64,000 bases of DNA, from assembly GCF_021556395.1 (NCBI RefSeq), contig NZ_JAKGCS010000008.1:65654-129653 (forward strand), in the 5' to 3' direction. Origin of the DNA: Acuticoccus kalidii. Lineage in GTDB: Bacteria; Pseudomonadota; Alphaproteobacteria; Rhizobiales; Amorphaceae. Below the pieces are notes generated by a model, which searched no databases, had not been told where the DNA came from, and saw nothing but the letters and a program-made list of their open reading frames with translations. Each line of letters opens with the position of its first letter. The first letter of the stretch is position 1. Shown one piece after another: positions 41,094 to 49,835 of the stretch. A program made the position numbers and the translations under genes.

Positions 41094-42938
41094 CTATTGC
41101 ATCGCGCTTGCGATCCTCTCCTGTGCCGCGTCGCCGAATTGGAGCGTCGCGAGGCGCGCATAGACGCCCTCGCGCCGTGCGAGCTCACCGTGCGTGCCCT
41201 GCTCGACGATGCGGCCCTCGTCCATCACCAGGATCCGGTCGGCCCGCACCACCGTCGCGAGACGGTGCGCGATGACGAGCGTCGTGCGGCCGACCATCAG
41301 CCGTTCCAGCGCATCCTGGATCAGAGCCTCGCTCTCGGCATCGAGGCTCGAGGTCGCCTCGTCGAGAAGGAGCACCGGTGCGTCCTTCAGGATCGCGCGC
41401 GCGATCGCGATGCGCTGACGCTGACCGCCCGACAGGGTGATACCCCGTTCGCCGACGACGGTCGCATAGCCGTCGGGAAGGGCGGCGACGAACGGATCGA
41501 CGCGCGCCGCACGAGCGGCCGCGACGACCTCCTCGTCGGAGGCGGCGGGGCGGGCGATGCGGATATTCTCGGCGATCGATGTGGCGAGGATCGTCGTGTC
41601 CTGCGGGACGAGGGCGATCCGCTCGCGCAGCGCGGCGAGTTCCGTCTCGCGCACGTCGATCCCGTCGATGCGGACATGGCCCGCGCCGACATCGTAGTTG
41701 CGGCCGATGAGCTGGAAGACGGTCGTCTTGCCCGCGCCCGAGGGGCCGACGAGGGCGATCGTCTTGCCGGGCTCGGCCGCGAAGGTGAGACCGTGGAGGA
41801 TCGGGCGGGACGGCTCGCCCGGATAGGCGAAGGTCACATTGTCGAATTCGACACTGCCGACGGGGGGCTCGGGCAGCGCGCGCGGGCTCGCGGGGGAGGC
41901 GATCTCCGGCGTCTCGCGGGCGAGGAGGGAGAGGCGCTCGGCGGCGCCGGCGGTCTGCGCGATCTCGCCCCAAACCTGGCTGAGCTCGCCGAGCGCGCCG
42001 GCGGCGAACACCGCATAGAGCACGAACTGGCCGAGCGCGCCGGGCGTGAGCGCGTCGCTCAGCACCTGCTGCGCGCCCATCCACAGCACAGCGACGATCG
42101 CCGAGAAGACGATGAAGATGACGATCGCCGTGAGGCACGCGCGCGCCGCGGTGGCACCGCGCGCCATCTCGAAGGCCTGGAGCGCGCCGTTGCGATAGCG
42201 CTCCGCGGCCCGGCCCTCGGCGCCGAAGGATTGGAGCGTGCGGACCGCGCCGATCGCCTCCGTCGCATAGGCGGAGATGCCGGCGAGGGTGTCCTGCGCG
42301 GCGCGGGAGCGCTTGCGCACGCGCCGACCGAGCGCGACGAGGGGCAGCACCAGAACCGGGATCACCGCAAGGGTGATCGCCGACAGGCTGGGGCTCGTCA
42401 CCACCATCATCGCCATCGCCCCGACGAACATCAGGAAATTGCGCAACGCGATCGACGCGCTCGCCCCGACGGCGGCCTTGATCTGTGTGGTGTCGCCGGT
42501 GAGGCGCGAGACGATCTCGCCTGAAAGCGTCCTGTCGAAGAAGGAGGGGGAGAGGTCCATCACGCGCGCGAACACGTCGGAGCGGATATCGGCGACAATC
42601 CGTTCGCCGAGCGTGGTGACGAGATAGAAGCGCGCGGCCGAGGCGACCGCGAGCGCACCCGCCACGATGATCAGCATTCCGAAATATGCGTCGATAAACT
42701 CGGCGTTGTCCTGACCGAAGCCGAAATCGATCATGCGGCGGACGGCGAGCGGCACGGCGAGCGTCGCGGCCGTCGCCGCGAGCATCGCTATGCCGGCAAG
42801 GACGAGGCGCCCGCGATAGCGCAGCGCATAGGGCCAGAGATAAGCGAGCGGCCGCAACCGCACCCGCTCCCGCTTCTTTTGTGCGCCGTCCTCGACAGAT
42901 TCATCCGCCGCCGGCGCTTTATTTCGACCAAATCGCAT
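41094..42938 (-). CDS. ABC exporter, fused membrane and ATPase domains (MsbA-like)
   Basis: 614 residues. An N-terminal basic segment, six membrane helices (about residues 40-330), then the ATPase: Walker A GPSGAGKTT, Q-loop in ALVPQDT, signature LSGGQRQ, Walker B VLLLDEATSSLD and H-loop VIAHRLATV. It functions as a homodimer exporting lipids, peptides or drugs; substrate unknown. Similar to the MsbA/LmrA branch. Single gene divergent from rpmE. Confidence 0.93.
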   Translation of the reverse strand: MRFGRNKAPAADESVEDGAQKKRERVRLRPLAYLWPYALRYRGRLVLAGIAMLAATAATLAVPLAVRRMIDFGFGQDNAEFIDAYFGMLIIVAGALAVASAARFYLVTTLGERIVADIRSDVFARVMDLSPSFFDRTLSGEIVSRLTGDTTQIKAAVGASASIALRNFLMFVGAMAMMVVTSPSLSAITLAVIPVLVLPLVALGRRVRKRSRAAQDTLAGISAYATEAIGAVRTLQSFGAEGRAAERYRNGALQAFEMARGATAARACLTAIVIFIVFSAIVAVLWMGAQQVLSDALTPGALGQFVLYAVFAAGALGELSQVWGEIAQTAGAAERLSLLARETPEIASPASPRALPEPPVGSVEFDNVTFAYPGEPSRPILHGLTFAAEPGKTIALVGPSGAGKTTVFQLIGRNYDVGAGHVRIDGIDVRETELAALRERIALVPQDTTILATSIAENIRIARPAASDEEVVAAARAARVDPFVAALPDGYATVVGERGITLSGGQRQRIAIARAILKDAPVLLLDEATSSLDAESEALIQDALERLMVGRTTLVIAHRLATVVRADRILVMDEGRIVEQGTHGELARREGVYARLATLQFGDAAQERIASAMQ

Positions 42939-43113
42939 CTCGCCTCAGAACGCCCGTCGTTCGACAATGTCAATGTGGCAAGCACGACAGCTTGCGCAGA
43001 CGGCCCGGAGAGGTTACGTGCAGCGGGTTTCTCACACGATGTGGAATCTCATGGCGGCGACAACGGGTCGCTCGTGATGGTGTTCCGCACGCCTTCGACG
43101 CCAAGGACGAGCC

Positions 43114-43338
43114 ATGAAGAAGGACATCCATCCGGACTATCACCCGGTCACCGTCGTGATGACCGACGGGACCGAGTACATGACGCGTTCGTGCTCCGGT
43201 TCCGCCGGCGACACGATCCGCCTCGATATCGACCCGCGCACCCATCCGGCTTGGACCGGCGGTCAGACGACGCTTCTCGATCGCGGCGGTCGCATCTCGC
43301 GCTTCAAGAGCAAGTTCAAGGGCATCCCCGGCGCCTGA
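43114..43338 (+). CDS. rpmE: 50S ribosomal protein L31
   Basis: 74 residues, AAGGACGAG upstream. [20 protein letters not shown] and [14 protein letters not shown] are diagnostic. The zinc-binding CxxC pattern of type A L31 is lacking (only one Cys, in TRSCSGSAG), so it belongs to the C-minus class, not needing zinc. Ends in a strong terminator. Confidence 0.97.
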   Translation: MKKDIHPDYHPVTVVMTDGTEYMTRSCSGSAGDTIRLDIDPRTHPAWTGGQTTLLDRGGRISRFKSKFKGIPGA

Positions 43339-43387
43339 GCGCCGGCTGGTCCGAGGCGCGACGCCCGCAACGGGTTCCGATCGACTG

Positions 43388-43421
43388 AGCCACGCCGGCA
43401 TCATCCCATGCCGGCGTGGCT
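43388..43421. terminator. Intrinsic terminator between rpmE and the DUF1192 gene
   Basis: AGCCACGCCGGCAT (43388-43401) pairs with ATGCCGGCGTGGCT (43408-43421), a perfect 14-bp stem with a 6-nt loop, followed by TTCGTTT on the rpmE side. It serves both convergent genes. Confidence 0.92.
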
Positions 43422-43439
43422 TTCGTTTGCGCGCCGCCG

Positions 43440-43619
43440 TCAAATGCGGAAGAAACTGTCCGCCGTGACGCGCGTTTCCCCCTTCGATTTGATTTCCTGC
43501 GTGATGCGCTCGGCCTCGGAAAGACAGGCCGCCTTCAAAGCCTCCAGCTCGCGGATCGACATGCGGCTGAGATCATCTCCCAGCATATGGGCTTTCGGAG
43601 CTTGGGGTTCGTCGTCCAT
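43440..43619 (-). CDS. DUF1192 family protein
   Basis: 59 residues from the ATG at 43619, with GGAGGTG at ideal distance. The pattern LGDDLSRMSIRELEALKAAC, followed by LSEAERITQEIKSKGET and the ending ADSFFRI, is typical of DUF1192, small coiled-coil proteins next to rpmE or quinone oxidoreductase genes in Hyphomicrobiales. Function unknown. It is divergent from the oxidoreductase gene. Confidence 0.9.
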   Translation of the reverse strand: MDDEPQAPKAHMLGDDLSRMSIRELEALKAACLSEAERITQEIKSKGETRVTADSFFRI

Positions 43620-43678
43620 GGTCACCTCCATCCGTGACCAAGGGTAGCGTGCACGGCGAAAGAGTTCGAGGGGGAGAG

Positions 43679-44668
43679 ATGACGATCGAGCCGATGATGA
43701 AGGCGATCACCGCGCCGACGCCTGGCGGACCGGACGTCCTGGTGATCGACGAGCACCCGACGCCCGCGCCGGGACCGACGGACATTCTGATCGAGGTCGC
43801 CGCCGCAGGCGTCAACCGACCGGACTGCATCCAACGCGCCGGACACTATCCCGCCCCGCCGGGCGTGACGCCGATTCTCGGCCTCGAATGTGCCGGCGAG
43901 GTGGTCGCGGTCGGCCACGATGTGGCGCGCTACAAAGTGGGCGATGCGGTGACCGCGCTCGTCCCCGGCGGCGCCTACGCGCAATATTGCGTCGTCGACG
44001 AGCGGAACGCGTTGCCGATCCCGGCCGGGCTGTCGATGCTGGAGGCGGCGGCCCTTCCCGAAACGTTCTTCACCGTCTGGAGCACCGTGTTCGACCGGGC
44101 GAAGCTGCGCGCGGGCGAGTGGTTCCTCGTCCATGGCGGGACGTCCGGCATCGGCACGACGGCGATCCAGCTCGCCAAGGCCTTCGGCGCCAACGTGGTG
44201 ACGACCGCCGGCTCCGACGAAAAATGCGCCGCGTGCGAGCAGCTCGGTGCCGACGGGGCGATCAATTATAACGCCCGCGATTTCGTCACCGTCCTCAAGG
44301 AATCGGTGCCGAACGGGATCGACGTCATTCTCGACATGGTCGGCGGCGATTATGTGGAGCGGAACTGGAACGTCGCCGCCGTCGAGGGGCGGATCGTCCA
44401 GATCGCCACGCTGAACGGCCCGTCGGAGGCGAACTTCGCCAAGCTGATGCGCAAGCGCCTCGTCCACACCGGCGCGACGCTTCGTCCACGCGACGTCGCC
44501 TTCAAGGCCGAGATCGCCGAGCAGCTCGAGGCGAGCGTGTGGCCGCTGATCGCCGAGGGGCGGATCCGTCCGGTGATGGATCAGAGCTTCCCGTTCGAGG
44601 AGGCGGCGGAGGCCCATCGGCGGATGGAAGGCAGCGGGCACATCGGAAAGATTGTGCTCACCCTCTAA
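43679..44668 (+). CDS. NAD(P)H-quinone oxidoreductase (zeta-crystallin/PIG3 type, MDR superfamily)
   Basis: 329 residues from the ATG at 43679 with GGGGGAGAG before it. MDR catalytic fold: VAAAGVNRPDCIQRAGHYP, GLECAGEVVAVG, and cofactor loop LVHGGTSGIGTTAIQLAKAFGA region. No zinc ligands are present, as in quinone reductases. It reduces quinones with NAD(P)H in the cytosol. Frequently paired with a DUF1192 gene as here, although on the opposite strand. Confidence 0.93.
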   Translation: MTIEPMMKAITAPTPGGPDVLVIDEHPTPAPGPTDILIEVAAAGVNRPDCIQRAGHYPAPPGVTPILGLECAGEVVAVGHDVARYKVGDAVTALVPGGAYAQYCVVDERNALPIPAGLSMLEAAALPETFFTVWSTVFDRAKLRAGEWFLVHGGTSGIGTTAIQLAKAFGANVVTTAGSDEKCAACEQLGADGAINYNARDFVTVLKESVPNGIDVILDMVGGDYVERNWNVAAVEGRIVQIATLNGPSEANFAKLMRKRLVHTGATLRPRDVAFKAEIAEQLEASVWPLIAEGRIRPVMDQSFPFEEAAEAHRRMEGSGHIGKIVLTL

Positions 44669-44776
44669 GCCGAATTGCACCGCCGGGCGGAGCGGCCTAT
44701 ATCTTGGTCGTTCCCCAAAATCCCGCAACTTGCCGGGTTCTCCAGCTTTAACCGCCGGAGAGCACAAGGAGGTTCC

Positions 44777-45511
44777 ATGCAAGCTGATCCAGACACGCCC
44801 TTGATGCCCAAGGCGACCGCCGTCTGGCTGGTGGACAATACCTCGCTCACCTTTGAACAGATCGCTGCGTTCTGCAGGTTGCACCCGCTCGAAGTCGGCG
44901 CCATCGCCGACGGTGACGCCGCTCAAGGCATCAAGGGCGCCGACCCGATCCAGACGGGCCAGCTCACCCGTCAGGAAATCGAGAAGGCGGAGAACGACAA
45001 GTCCTACCGCCTCAAGCTGTCCAAGCCGAAGACGATCGTGCCGGAGCTGAAGCGCAAGGCGCCGCGCTACACGCCGGTGTCGAAACGGCAGGACCGGCCG
45101 AACGCCATCCTGTGGCTCGTACGCCATCATCCCGAGCTGAAGGAATCGGCGATCATCCGCCTCGTCGGCACGACGAAGACGACGATCCAGGCGATTCGCG
45201 ACCGGACGCACTGGAATTCGGCGAACCTACAGCCGCTCGATCCGGTGACGCTCGGCCTCTGCTCGCAGATCGATCTCGATCGCGAAGTCGAAGTCGCGGC
45301 GCGTGAAGCGGGCATCACCCAGCCGCCGCAGCTCATGCCGTTCGATCAACCCGACGCGCTGCTGCCCGTCGACGACAGCCTCGACGCGCCGCGCGACGAC
45401 GAGGACGACGCGCGCAACACCAAAGAGCGTTACGATCCCGACGCCGTCTTCTCCGGCCTCGCGGCCTGGAAGAAGGGCGAGCGCCCGGCCGACGACGACG
45501 ACGAGGACTGA
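44777..45511 (+). CDS. trcR: Cell cycle transcriptional regulator TrcR (DUF1013)
   Basis: 244 residues from the ATG at 44777, preceded by a perfect AAGGAGG. The DUF1013 domain runs MPKATAVWLVDNTSLTFEQI, AAFCRLHPLEVGAIADGD, YTPVSKRQDRPNAILWLVRH, HPELKESAIIRLVGTTKTTI. Two helix-turn-helix-like parts are visible (around residues 20-40 and 105-135), followed by an acidic tail ending DDDDED. In alphaproteobacteria this family acts with RNA polymerase in cell-cycle gene control. Single gene. Confidence 0.9.
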   Translation: MQADPDTPLMPKATAVWLVDNTSLTFEQIAAFCRLHPLEVGAIADGDAAQGIKGADPIQTGQLTRQEIEKAENDKSYRLKLSKPKTIVPELKRKAPRYTPVSKRQDRPNAILWLVRHHPELKESAIIRLVGTTKTTIQAIRDRTHWNSANLQPLDPVTLGLCSQIDLDREVEVAAREAGITQPPQLMPFDQPDALLPVDDSLDAPRDDEDDARNTKERYDPDAVFSGLAAWKKGERPADDDDED

Positions 45512-45721
45512 CGCCGCGCCCATGGGGCCGGCCTGCCGCGAACGATCCGCGGCGGTGGACCCGATCCCCGAAGGAGAGCGTGCCCTGCCGTGACGGCATG
45601 GCGCTTTCTCTTTCGCGGCGGTTCGGTCTCCACCGATGGCGCAGAACTTGCCTGTTGAGCGTGAGGGGCGGTCGTTCGCGAGGCGAGGCCGAACCGATGC
45701 TGGGCGGGACGCGCAACGATC

Positions 45722-46366
45722 ATGTCCATCGAGACGATTCTTCTCTTCGCGGCGACCGAGGCGTTGCTGTCACTGACGCCGGGGCCGGCGGTGATCCTCG
45801 TCATCGGTCTTGCGATGCGGTCGGCATCGGGGCCGGCGCTCGCCGCTTCGGCCGGGGTGATCGCAACCAATGCGGTCTATTTCGCGCTGTCCGCCCTCGG
45901 CGTCGGCGCGCTCATCCTCGCGAGCGCGACGCTGTTCGGCGTGCTCAAATGGCTCGGCGCGGCCTATCTCGTCTTTCTGGGCGTCGGGATGCTGAGGCCG
46001 TGGCTCGCCGCATGGCGAAAGGGGGCTGAGGCGTCGCCCGTCGAAACGCCGATCGCGACGCGGACAGATCCACGCCGCGCGTTCCGTAAGGGGGCGTTCC
46101 TGCAAGCCTCCAATCCCAAAAATCTCGCGTTCTTCGTCGCCTTGCTTCCGCAATTCGTGACGCCGGGTCCGGCGGTTGGCACGGAATTTTTGATCCTCGG
46201 CCTCGTCTCGATTGCGATCGAGCTGCCGATTCTCGGCCTATATGCGCTGCTCGCCTCGCTCTCGATGCGCTGGCTGCGGGCGAAGACCGTGATGATCTTG
46301 GAGGCGTTGGGAGGGGGCGTTCTCATCGGGCTCGGCACGGCGCTCGCGGCGGTGCGGAGCCGATAG
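45722..46366 (+). CDS. LysE/RhtB-family exporter
   Basis: 214 residues, six predicted membrane helices. Motifs: LLSLTPGPAVILVIGLAMRS, VLKWLGAAYLVFLGVGML, GAFLQASNPKNLAFFVALLP. Exports amino acids or related solutes; specificity not visible. Second LysE-type gene of the window; the two are not close duplicates. Followed by a terminator shared with the convergent RTX gene. Confidence 0.9.
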   Translation: MSIETILLFAATEALLSLTPGPAVILVIGLAMRSASGPALAASAGVIATNAVYFALSALGVGALILASATLFGVLKWLGAAYLVFLGVGMLRPWLAAWRKGAEASPVETPIATRTDPRRAFRKGAFLQASNPKNLAFFVALLPQFVTPGPAVGTEFLILGLVSIAIELPILGLYALLASLSMRWLRAKTVMILEALGGGVLIGLGTALAAVRSR

Positions 46367-46412
46367 ACAAGCCTTCGCGACAGCGTGGTCGCCGACGCGT
46401 CGGCCGTCAAAG

Positions 46413-46440
46413 CACCCACCCGGCGTGCGCCGGATGGGTG
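46413..46440. terminator. Terminator between LysE and RTX genes
   Basis: CACCCACCCGGCG (46413-46425) and CGCCGGATGGGTG (46428-46440) pair over 13 positions with one non-standard pair; works for both convergent genes. Confidence 0.75.
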
Positions 46441-46459
46441 ATTGTCTCAAGCGTGTCGT

Positions 46460-47608
46460 TCAGAGAAGGACGTCGCCCGAGCTGAGCTCCGTGTAGTTCT
46501 CGAGCACGATGCGGGTGTCTTCGAGACGGATCACGGTGATATCCTCATTCGAGCGGGTCACCGCCTCGACATTGTCGAACGAGATGAGGTCGAAGGCGCG
46601 AAGATCGAGCGTGTCGCCGGTCTCGAAGTCGGTGACGAAGTCGTTGCCGTCGCCCGGCGCAAACACGAACCGATCGAAGCCGTCGCCGCCGGTGAGGAAA
46701 TCGCTGCCGGGGCCGCCGAACAACACATCGTTGCCGAAACCGCCATCGAGATTGTCGCCGCCGGCGCCGCCGATCAGGACATCCTGGCCGTCACCACCCC
46801 AGAAGGTATCGGCATTGTTGCTGCCGCGCAGCGTATCGTTGCCTTCGCCACCGAGGACTGACGCGGCGAAGCCGTTCGAAATCCCGCGATAGCTGTCGTC
46901 GCCGTCACCGAAGAAGACGCCGCTTTCCATCCGGCCTTTGTTAATGATCTGGTCGGAATCGGAAGAATTATCTCCCATGTCCGTCTCGCCGCGGATCCGG
47001 CCGCCGTCACGAACGATGAGAACGTCGTCACCGTCGCCGGCATAAACGTTCTGAGTGATCAGGCCGGCATGGTCGATCCGGTCGTTTCCGGCGCCCGTGT
47101 TCAAGTCACCGGCGATGTTGCCGGAGCCCTTGTAAAAATCATTGCCGACGGCATCGAGATCATCGTTGCCATCGTCATCCTTTTCGAGATCCAGGGAAAC
47201 GTTTCCGTGGATGACTCCATGGTTGATTACGATATCGTCTTGGCCTTGCAAATAAATCGCGGATTCGGTTGTGCCGACGATTTTGCCATTGTTTACGATC
47301 TCACCCGAGAACGTCGGCATCAGCGGATCGTCACCATTGATGACATTCGCTCGGACGCCATACTCGCCCTTAATGAGGCCGGAGTTGTGCACCTCGAAGC
47401 TGGATTCCTCCCCCGCACGAATGTTCATTGCATTCGAGCTTTGAGAAACGATGCTTCCATCGTTTACGATCGAGATGTTCCCACTGTCAACTCGGGCGAA
47501 AACTGCCGCGTTGTTGGAATCGACGACGACGCGCCCCGTGTCCGTGATGGTGAGGTCTTCATTACGGACCGAAACGGGTGTCGTCGTTCTGTTCGTTATC
47601 GTCGCCAT
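46460..47608 (-). CDS. RTX (hemolysin-type) calcium-binding repeat protein
   Basis: 382 residues from the ATG at 47608, preceded by GAAGGA. No N-terminal signal peptide. The N-terminal half (residues 1-190) is rich in Asn, Ile and Val with right-handed beta-helix-like repeats (IVNDGSI, INHGVIHGNV, VHNSGLIKGEYG). Residues about 190-340 carry nonapeptide RTX repeats, e.g. GGEGNDTLRG, GGDGQDVLIGGAGGDNLDGG and FGNDVLFGG. The C-terminus (EDTRIVLENYTELSSGDVLL) resembles a type I secretion signal. It would bind Ca2+ outside the cell. No type I exporter is adjacent. The first half has lower GC than its neighbours. Confidence 0.88.
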   Translation of the reverse strand: MATITNRTTTPVSVRNEDLTITDTGRVVVDSNNAAVFARVDSGNISIVNDGSIVSQSSNAMNIRAGEESSFEVHNSGLIKGEYGVRANVINGDDPLMPTFSGEIVNNGKIVGTTESAIYLQGQDDIVINHGVIHGNVSLDLEKDDDGNDDLDAVGNDFYKGSGNIAGDLNTGAGNDRIDHAGLITQNVYAGDGDDVLIVRDGGRIRGETDMGDNSSDSDQIINKGRMESGVFFGDGDDSYRGISNGFAASVLGGEGNDTLRGSNNADTFWGGDGQDVLIGGAGGDNLDGGFGNDVLFGGPGSDFLTGGDGFDRFVFAPGDGNDFVTDFETGDTLDLRAFDLISFDNVEAVTRSNEDITVIRLEDTRIVLENYTELSSGDVLL

Positions 47609-47663
47609 GGGACGTTCCTTCTCGTTGACGAACGGATCACCTCCCTCGAGAGAGCATCCGTTA

Positions 47664-47683
47664 CACAACTCCGAATGGTTGTG
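47664..47683. promoter_or_regulatory. Inverted repeat upstream of the RTX gene
   Basis: CACAAC (47664-47669) and GTTGTG (47678-47683), spacer 8, about 56 bases upstream of the RTX start within an AT-rich promoter region. Weak evidence for an operator. Confidence 0.3.
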
Positions 47684-47736
47684 ATTAACTTCCCGTTCCC
47701 TTTTGAATAGGAGAAATTTTTAATTCAGTTTGGAAC

Positions 47737-47749
47737 CGTCAAATTGACG
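47737..47749 (-). terminator. Small palindrome after pbpC
   Basis: CGTCAA-A-TTGACG four bases beyond the pbpC stop. Short arms and no T tract directly after it; it may be a weak terminator or part of the RTX promoter region. Confidence 0.3.
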
Positions 47750-47753
47750 AATG

Positions 47754-49835
47754 TCAGTCCACTTTGAAGGTGACGCGTTCGGACGCGCCGTCGGCGGTGA
47801 CGACGGTGAGGGTGTGCTCCCCCGGGGGAACGTCGAGCTGCGCGGTGCGCCGATTGGGGGGCACCGCGAGGGGCCGCCCGTCGAGCAGCCAGACATCGAC
47901 CGGCGCGCCGAGCACGCGGGCGACGAGCGGATCGCGCTCGCCATCGGCGCGGGCGAGCGCGACGCTCGCATCGGCCGGCGGGAAGGCGATCGAAACCGAA
48001 CGCCCGACGGGCGCACCGCCCGCCATACGCTGCCCGAAAATGCGCAAAGGCGGGGGCAGTTCGGCCGTCGCGACGGGATCGGGCGCGGCGGGGCGCCGCT
48101 CGATACCGATCCGGGCGAAGGCGTCGAAGAGGATCGGGGCGGCGTCGGTCCAGCCCGTCAGCGAGGCGATGGGCGTGCCGTCCGGCCGGCCGACCCAGAC
48201 GGCGATGACGTGACGCGCGTCGTAGCCGACGGCCCAGCCATCGCGATATCCGTAGGAGGTGCCGGTCTTGTAGGCGATCGCGCCCGGCCGCGCATTGCGA
48301 GGCGGCAGCATACCGGAGAGGATCCCGGACACGGCCGCGGCCGTCCGCTCCGACAAGAGGCGGTTGCGCACCGGCGGCGCACCGCCCGTCGCATGAAGCC
48401 CGATCGGCCGGCCGTCCCGCGCGAGCGCCGTGTAGAGCTCGGCAAGATCGATGAGCCGCGTGCCGAAGCCGCCGAGACCGATCGCGAGCGACGGCTCGGC
48501 CCCGCCCGGCAGGACGACCCGCGCGCCCGCCTCCTGAAGCCGCACGGCGAGCCGCGTCGCGCCGAGCGCGTCGAGGAGTGCGATCGCCGGCACGTTGAGC
48601 GATTGCCGCAACGCCTCGGTGGCGGTGACGAGGCCGTGGAAGGTGTCGTCGAAATTGTTCGGCTCGTAGCCCGCGAAGGTACGGGGCGTGTCCTCGAGGA
48701 GGGTCATCGGGGCGATGAGGCCGGCCTCCATCGCGAGACCATAGATGAATGGCTTCAGCGTCGATCCCGGCGAGCGGACGGCGCGGACCATGTCGACATA
48801 GCCGGCGCGGCCCGCGTCGAGGAATTTCGCGGCCCCGACGCTCGCTCTGATCTCGCCATTGCGAAGGTCGGCGACGAGGATCGCGGCGGAAACCCGTGGG
48901 CCGATGAGGTCGACACGCTCCGCCGCGAGGCGCTCGAGCGCGGCCTGCCAATCGCGCTCCAAAGTCGTCTCGTGGATGCGCCGTTCAGGTGCGGCATCGA
49001 CGAGCTGGCGGGCGAGGTGCGGGGCGAGGCGGGGAACGCTGCGGCGCTCTGCCGGAATGGCCTCGCGCCCCGCCTCGGCCGCATCGCGCGCGGAGATGAC
49101 GCCGCGCTCGGCGAGACGGTCGAGGACGCGGGCACGGGCGGCGCGGGCAGCCTCGGGGAAGCGGTCCGGCCGGCGCGTCTCGGGGGATTGCGGCAGGGCG
49201 ACGAGGAGGGCGGCCTGGGCGAGGGTGAGGCGCGCGGGCTCCCGGCCGAAATAAGCGAGGCTCGCCGCCCGCACCCCTTCGATATTGCCACCATAGGGTG
49301 CGTTGTTGAGATAGATCGTGAGAATATCGTCCTTGTCGAGGCGGCGTTCGAGCTGGATCGCGCGCGCCGCTTCCTCGAGCTTGCGCACGAAGGTGCGCTC
49401 CCGTCGCTCGGTGAGGAGGCGGACGGTCTGCATCGTCAGCGTCGACGCGCCGGAGACGAGACGGCCGCTCGTTGCTGCCTGAAAGGCCGCGCGGCCCGCC
49501 GCCAGCGGGTCGACGCCGAGATGGGTCGCGAAGCGTTTGTCCTCATAGGCGACGAGGAGATCCACGAACCGCGGATCGACCTCGGCCACCGTGACGGGCA
49601 GGCGCCAGCGTCCATTGCCGTCGGTGAAGGCCCGCAGGAGCGCGCCGTGCCGGTCGAGGACGAGGGTGGAGGGCGCTGCGCCGGTGAGCGGCGGCGGATG
49701 GCGCGCGTCGAGGACCGGGACGGCGAGCGCGACGGCCGTCCCGAGAAGGAGGGCGACCGACAGGCCGCTCCCGATCCGCCGGCCGCCGACCCCCGCCAGA
49801 CGGCGGGCGGCTTTCGGGCGCGCCGGCGCGCTCAG
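47754..49835 (-). CDS. pbpC: Penicillin-binding protein 1C (bifunctional transglycosylase/transpeptidase)
   Basis: 693 residues if read from the CTG at 49835, which overlaps the stop of the alpha-2-macroglobulin gene (CTGA). The first ATG/GTG/TTG in frame is the GTG at 49589, but starting there would remove the membrane anchor (LSVALLLGTAVALAVPVL) and the conserved TLVLDRHGALLRAF and DGNGRWRLPV segments. Transglycosylase domain: AYEDKRFATHLGVDP (catalytic Glu) and GASTLTMQTVRLL. Transpeptidase: SPGSTLKPFIYG (SxxK), SLNVPAI (SxN) and YKTGTSYGYRDGW (KTG). A C-terminal PBP1C domain ends the protein. It works with the upstream macroglobulin, as in the E. coli yfhM-pbpC pair. Confidence 0.92.
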   Translation of the reverse strand: MSAPARPKAARRLAGVGGRRIGSGLSVALLLGTAVALAVPVLDARHPPPLTGAAPSTLVLDRHGALLRAFTDGNGRWRLPVTVAEVDPRFVDLLVAYEDKRFATHLGVDPLAAGRAAFQAATSGRLVSGASTLTMQTVRLLTERRERTFVRKLEEAARAIQLERRLDKDDILTIYLNNAPYGGNIEGVRAASLAYFGREPARLTLAQAALLVALPQSPETRRPDRFPEAARAARARVLDRLAERGVISARDAAEAGREAIPAERRSVPRLAPHLARQLVDAAPERRIHETTLERDWQAALERLAAERVDLIGPRVSAAILVADLRNGEIRASVGAAKFLDAGRAGYVDMVRAVRSPGSTLKPFIYGLAMEAGLIAPMTLLEDTPRTFAGYEPNNFDDTFHGLVTATEALRQSLNVPAIALLDALGATRLAVRLQEAGARVVLPGGAEPSLAIGLGGFGTRLIDLAELYTALARDGRPIGLHATGGAPPVRNRLLSERTAAAVSGILSGMLPPRNARPGAIAYKTGTSYGYRDGWAVGYDARHVIAVWVGRPDGTPIASLTGWTDAAPILFDAFARIGIERRPAAPDPVATAELPPPLRIFGQRMAGGAPVGRSVSIAFPPADASVALARADGERDPLVARVLGAPVDVWLLDGRPLAVPPNRRTAQLDVPPGEHTLTVVTADGASERVTFKVD

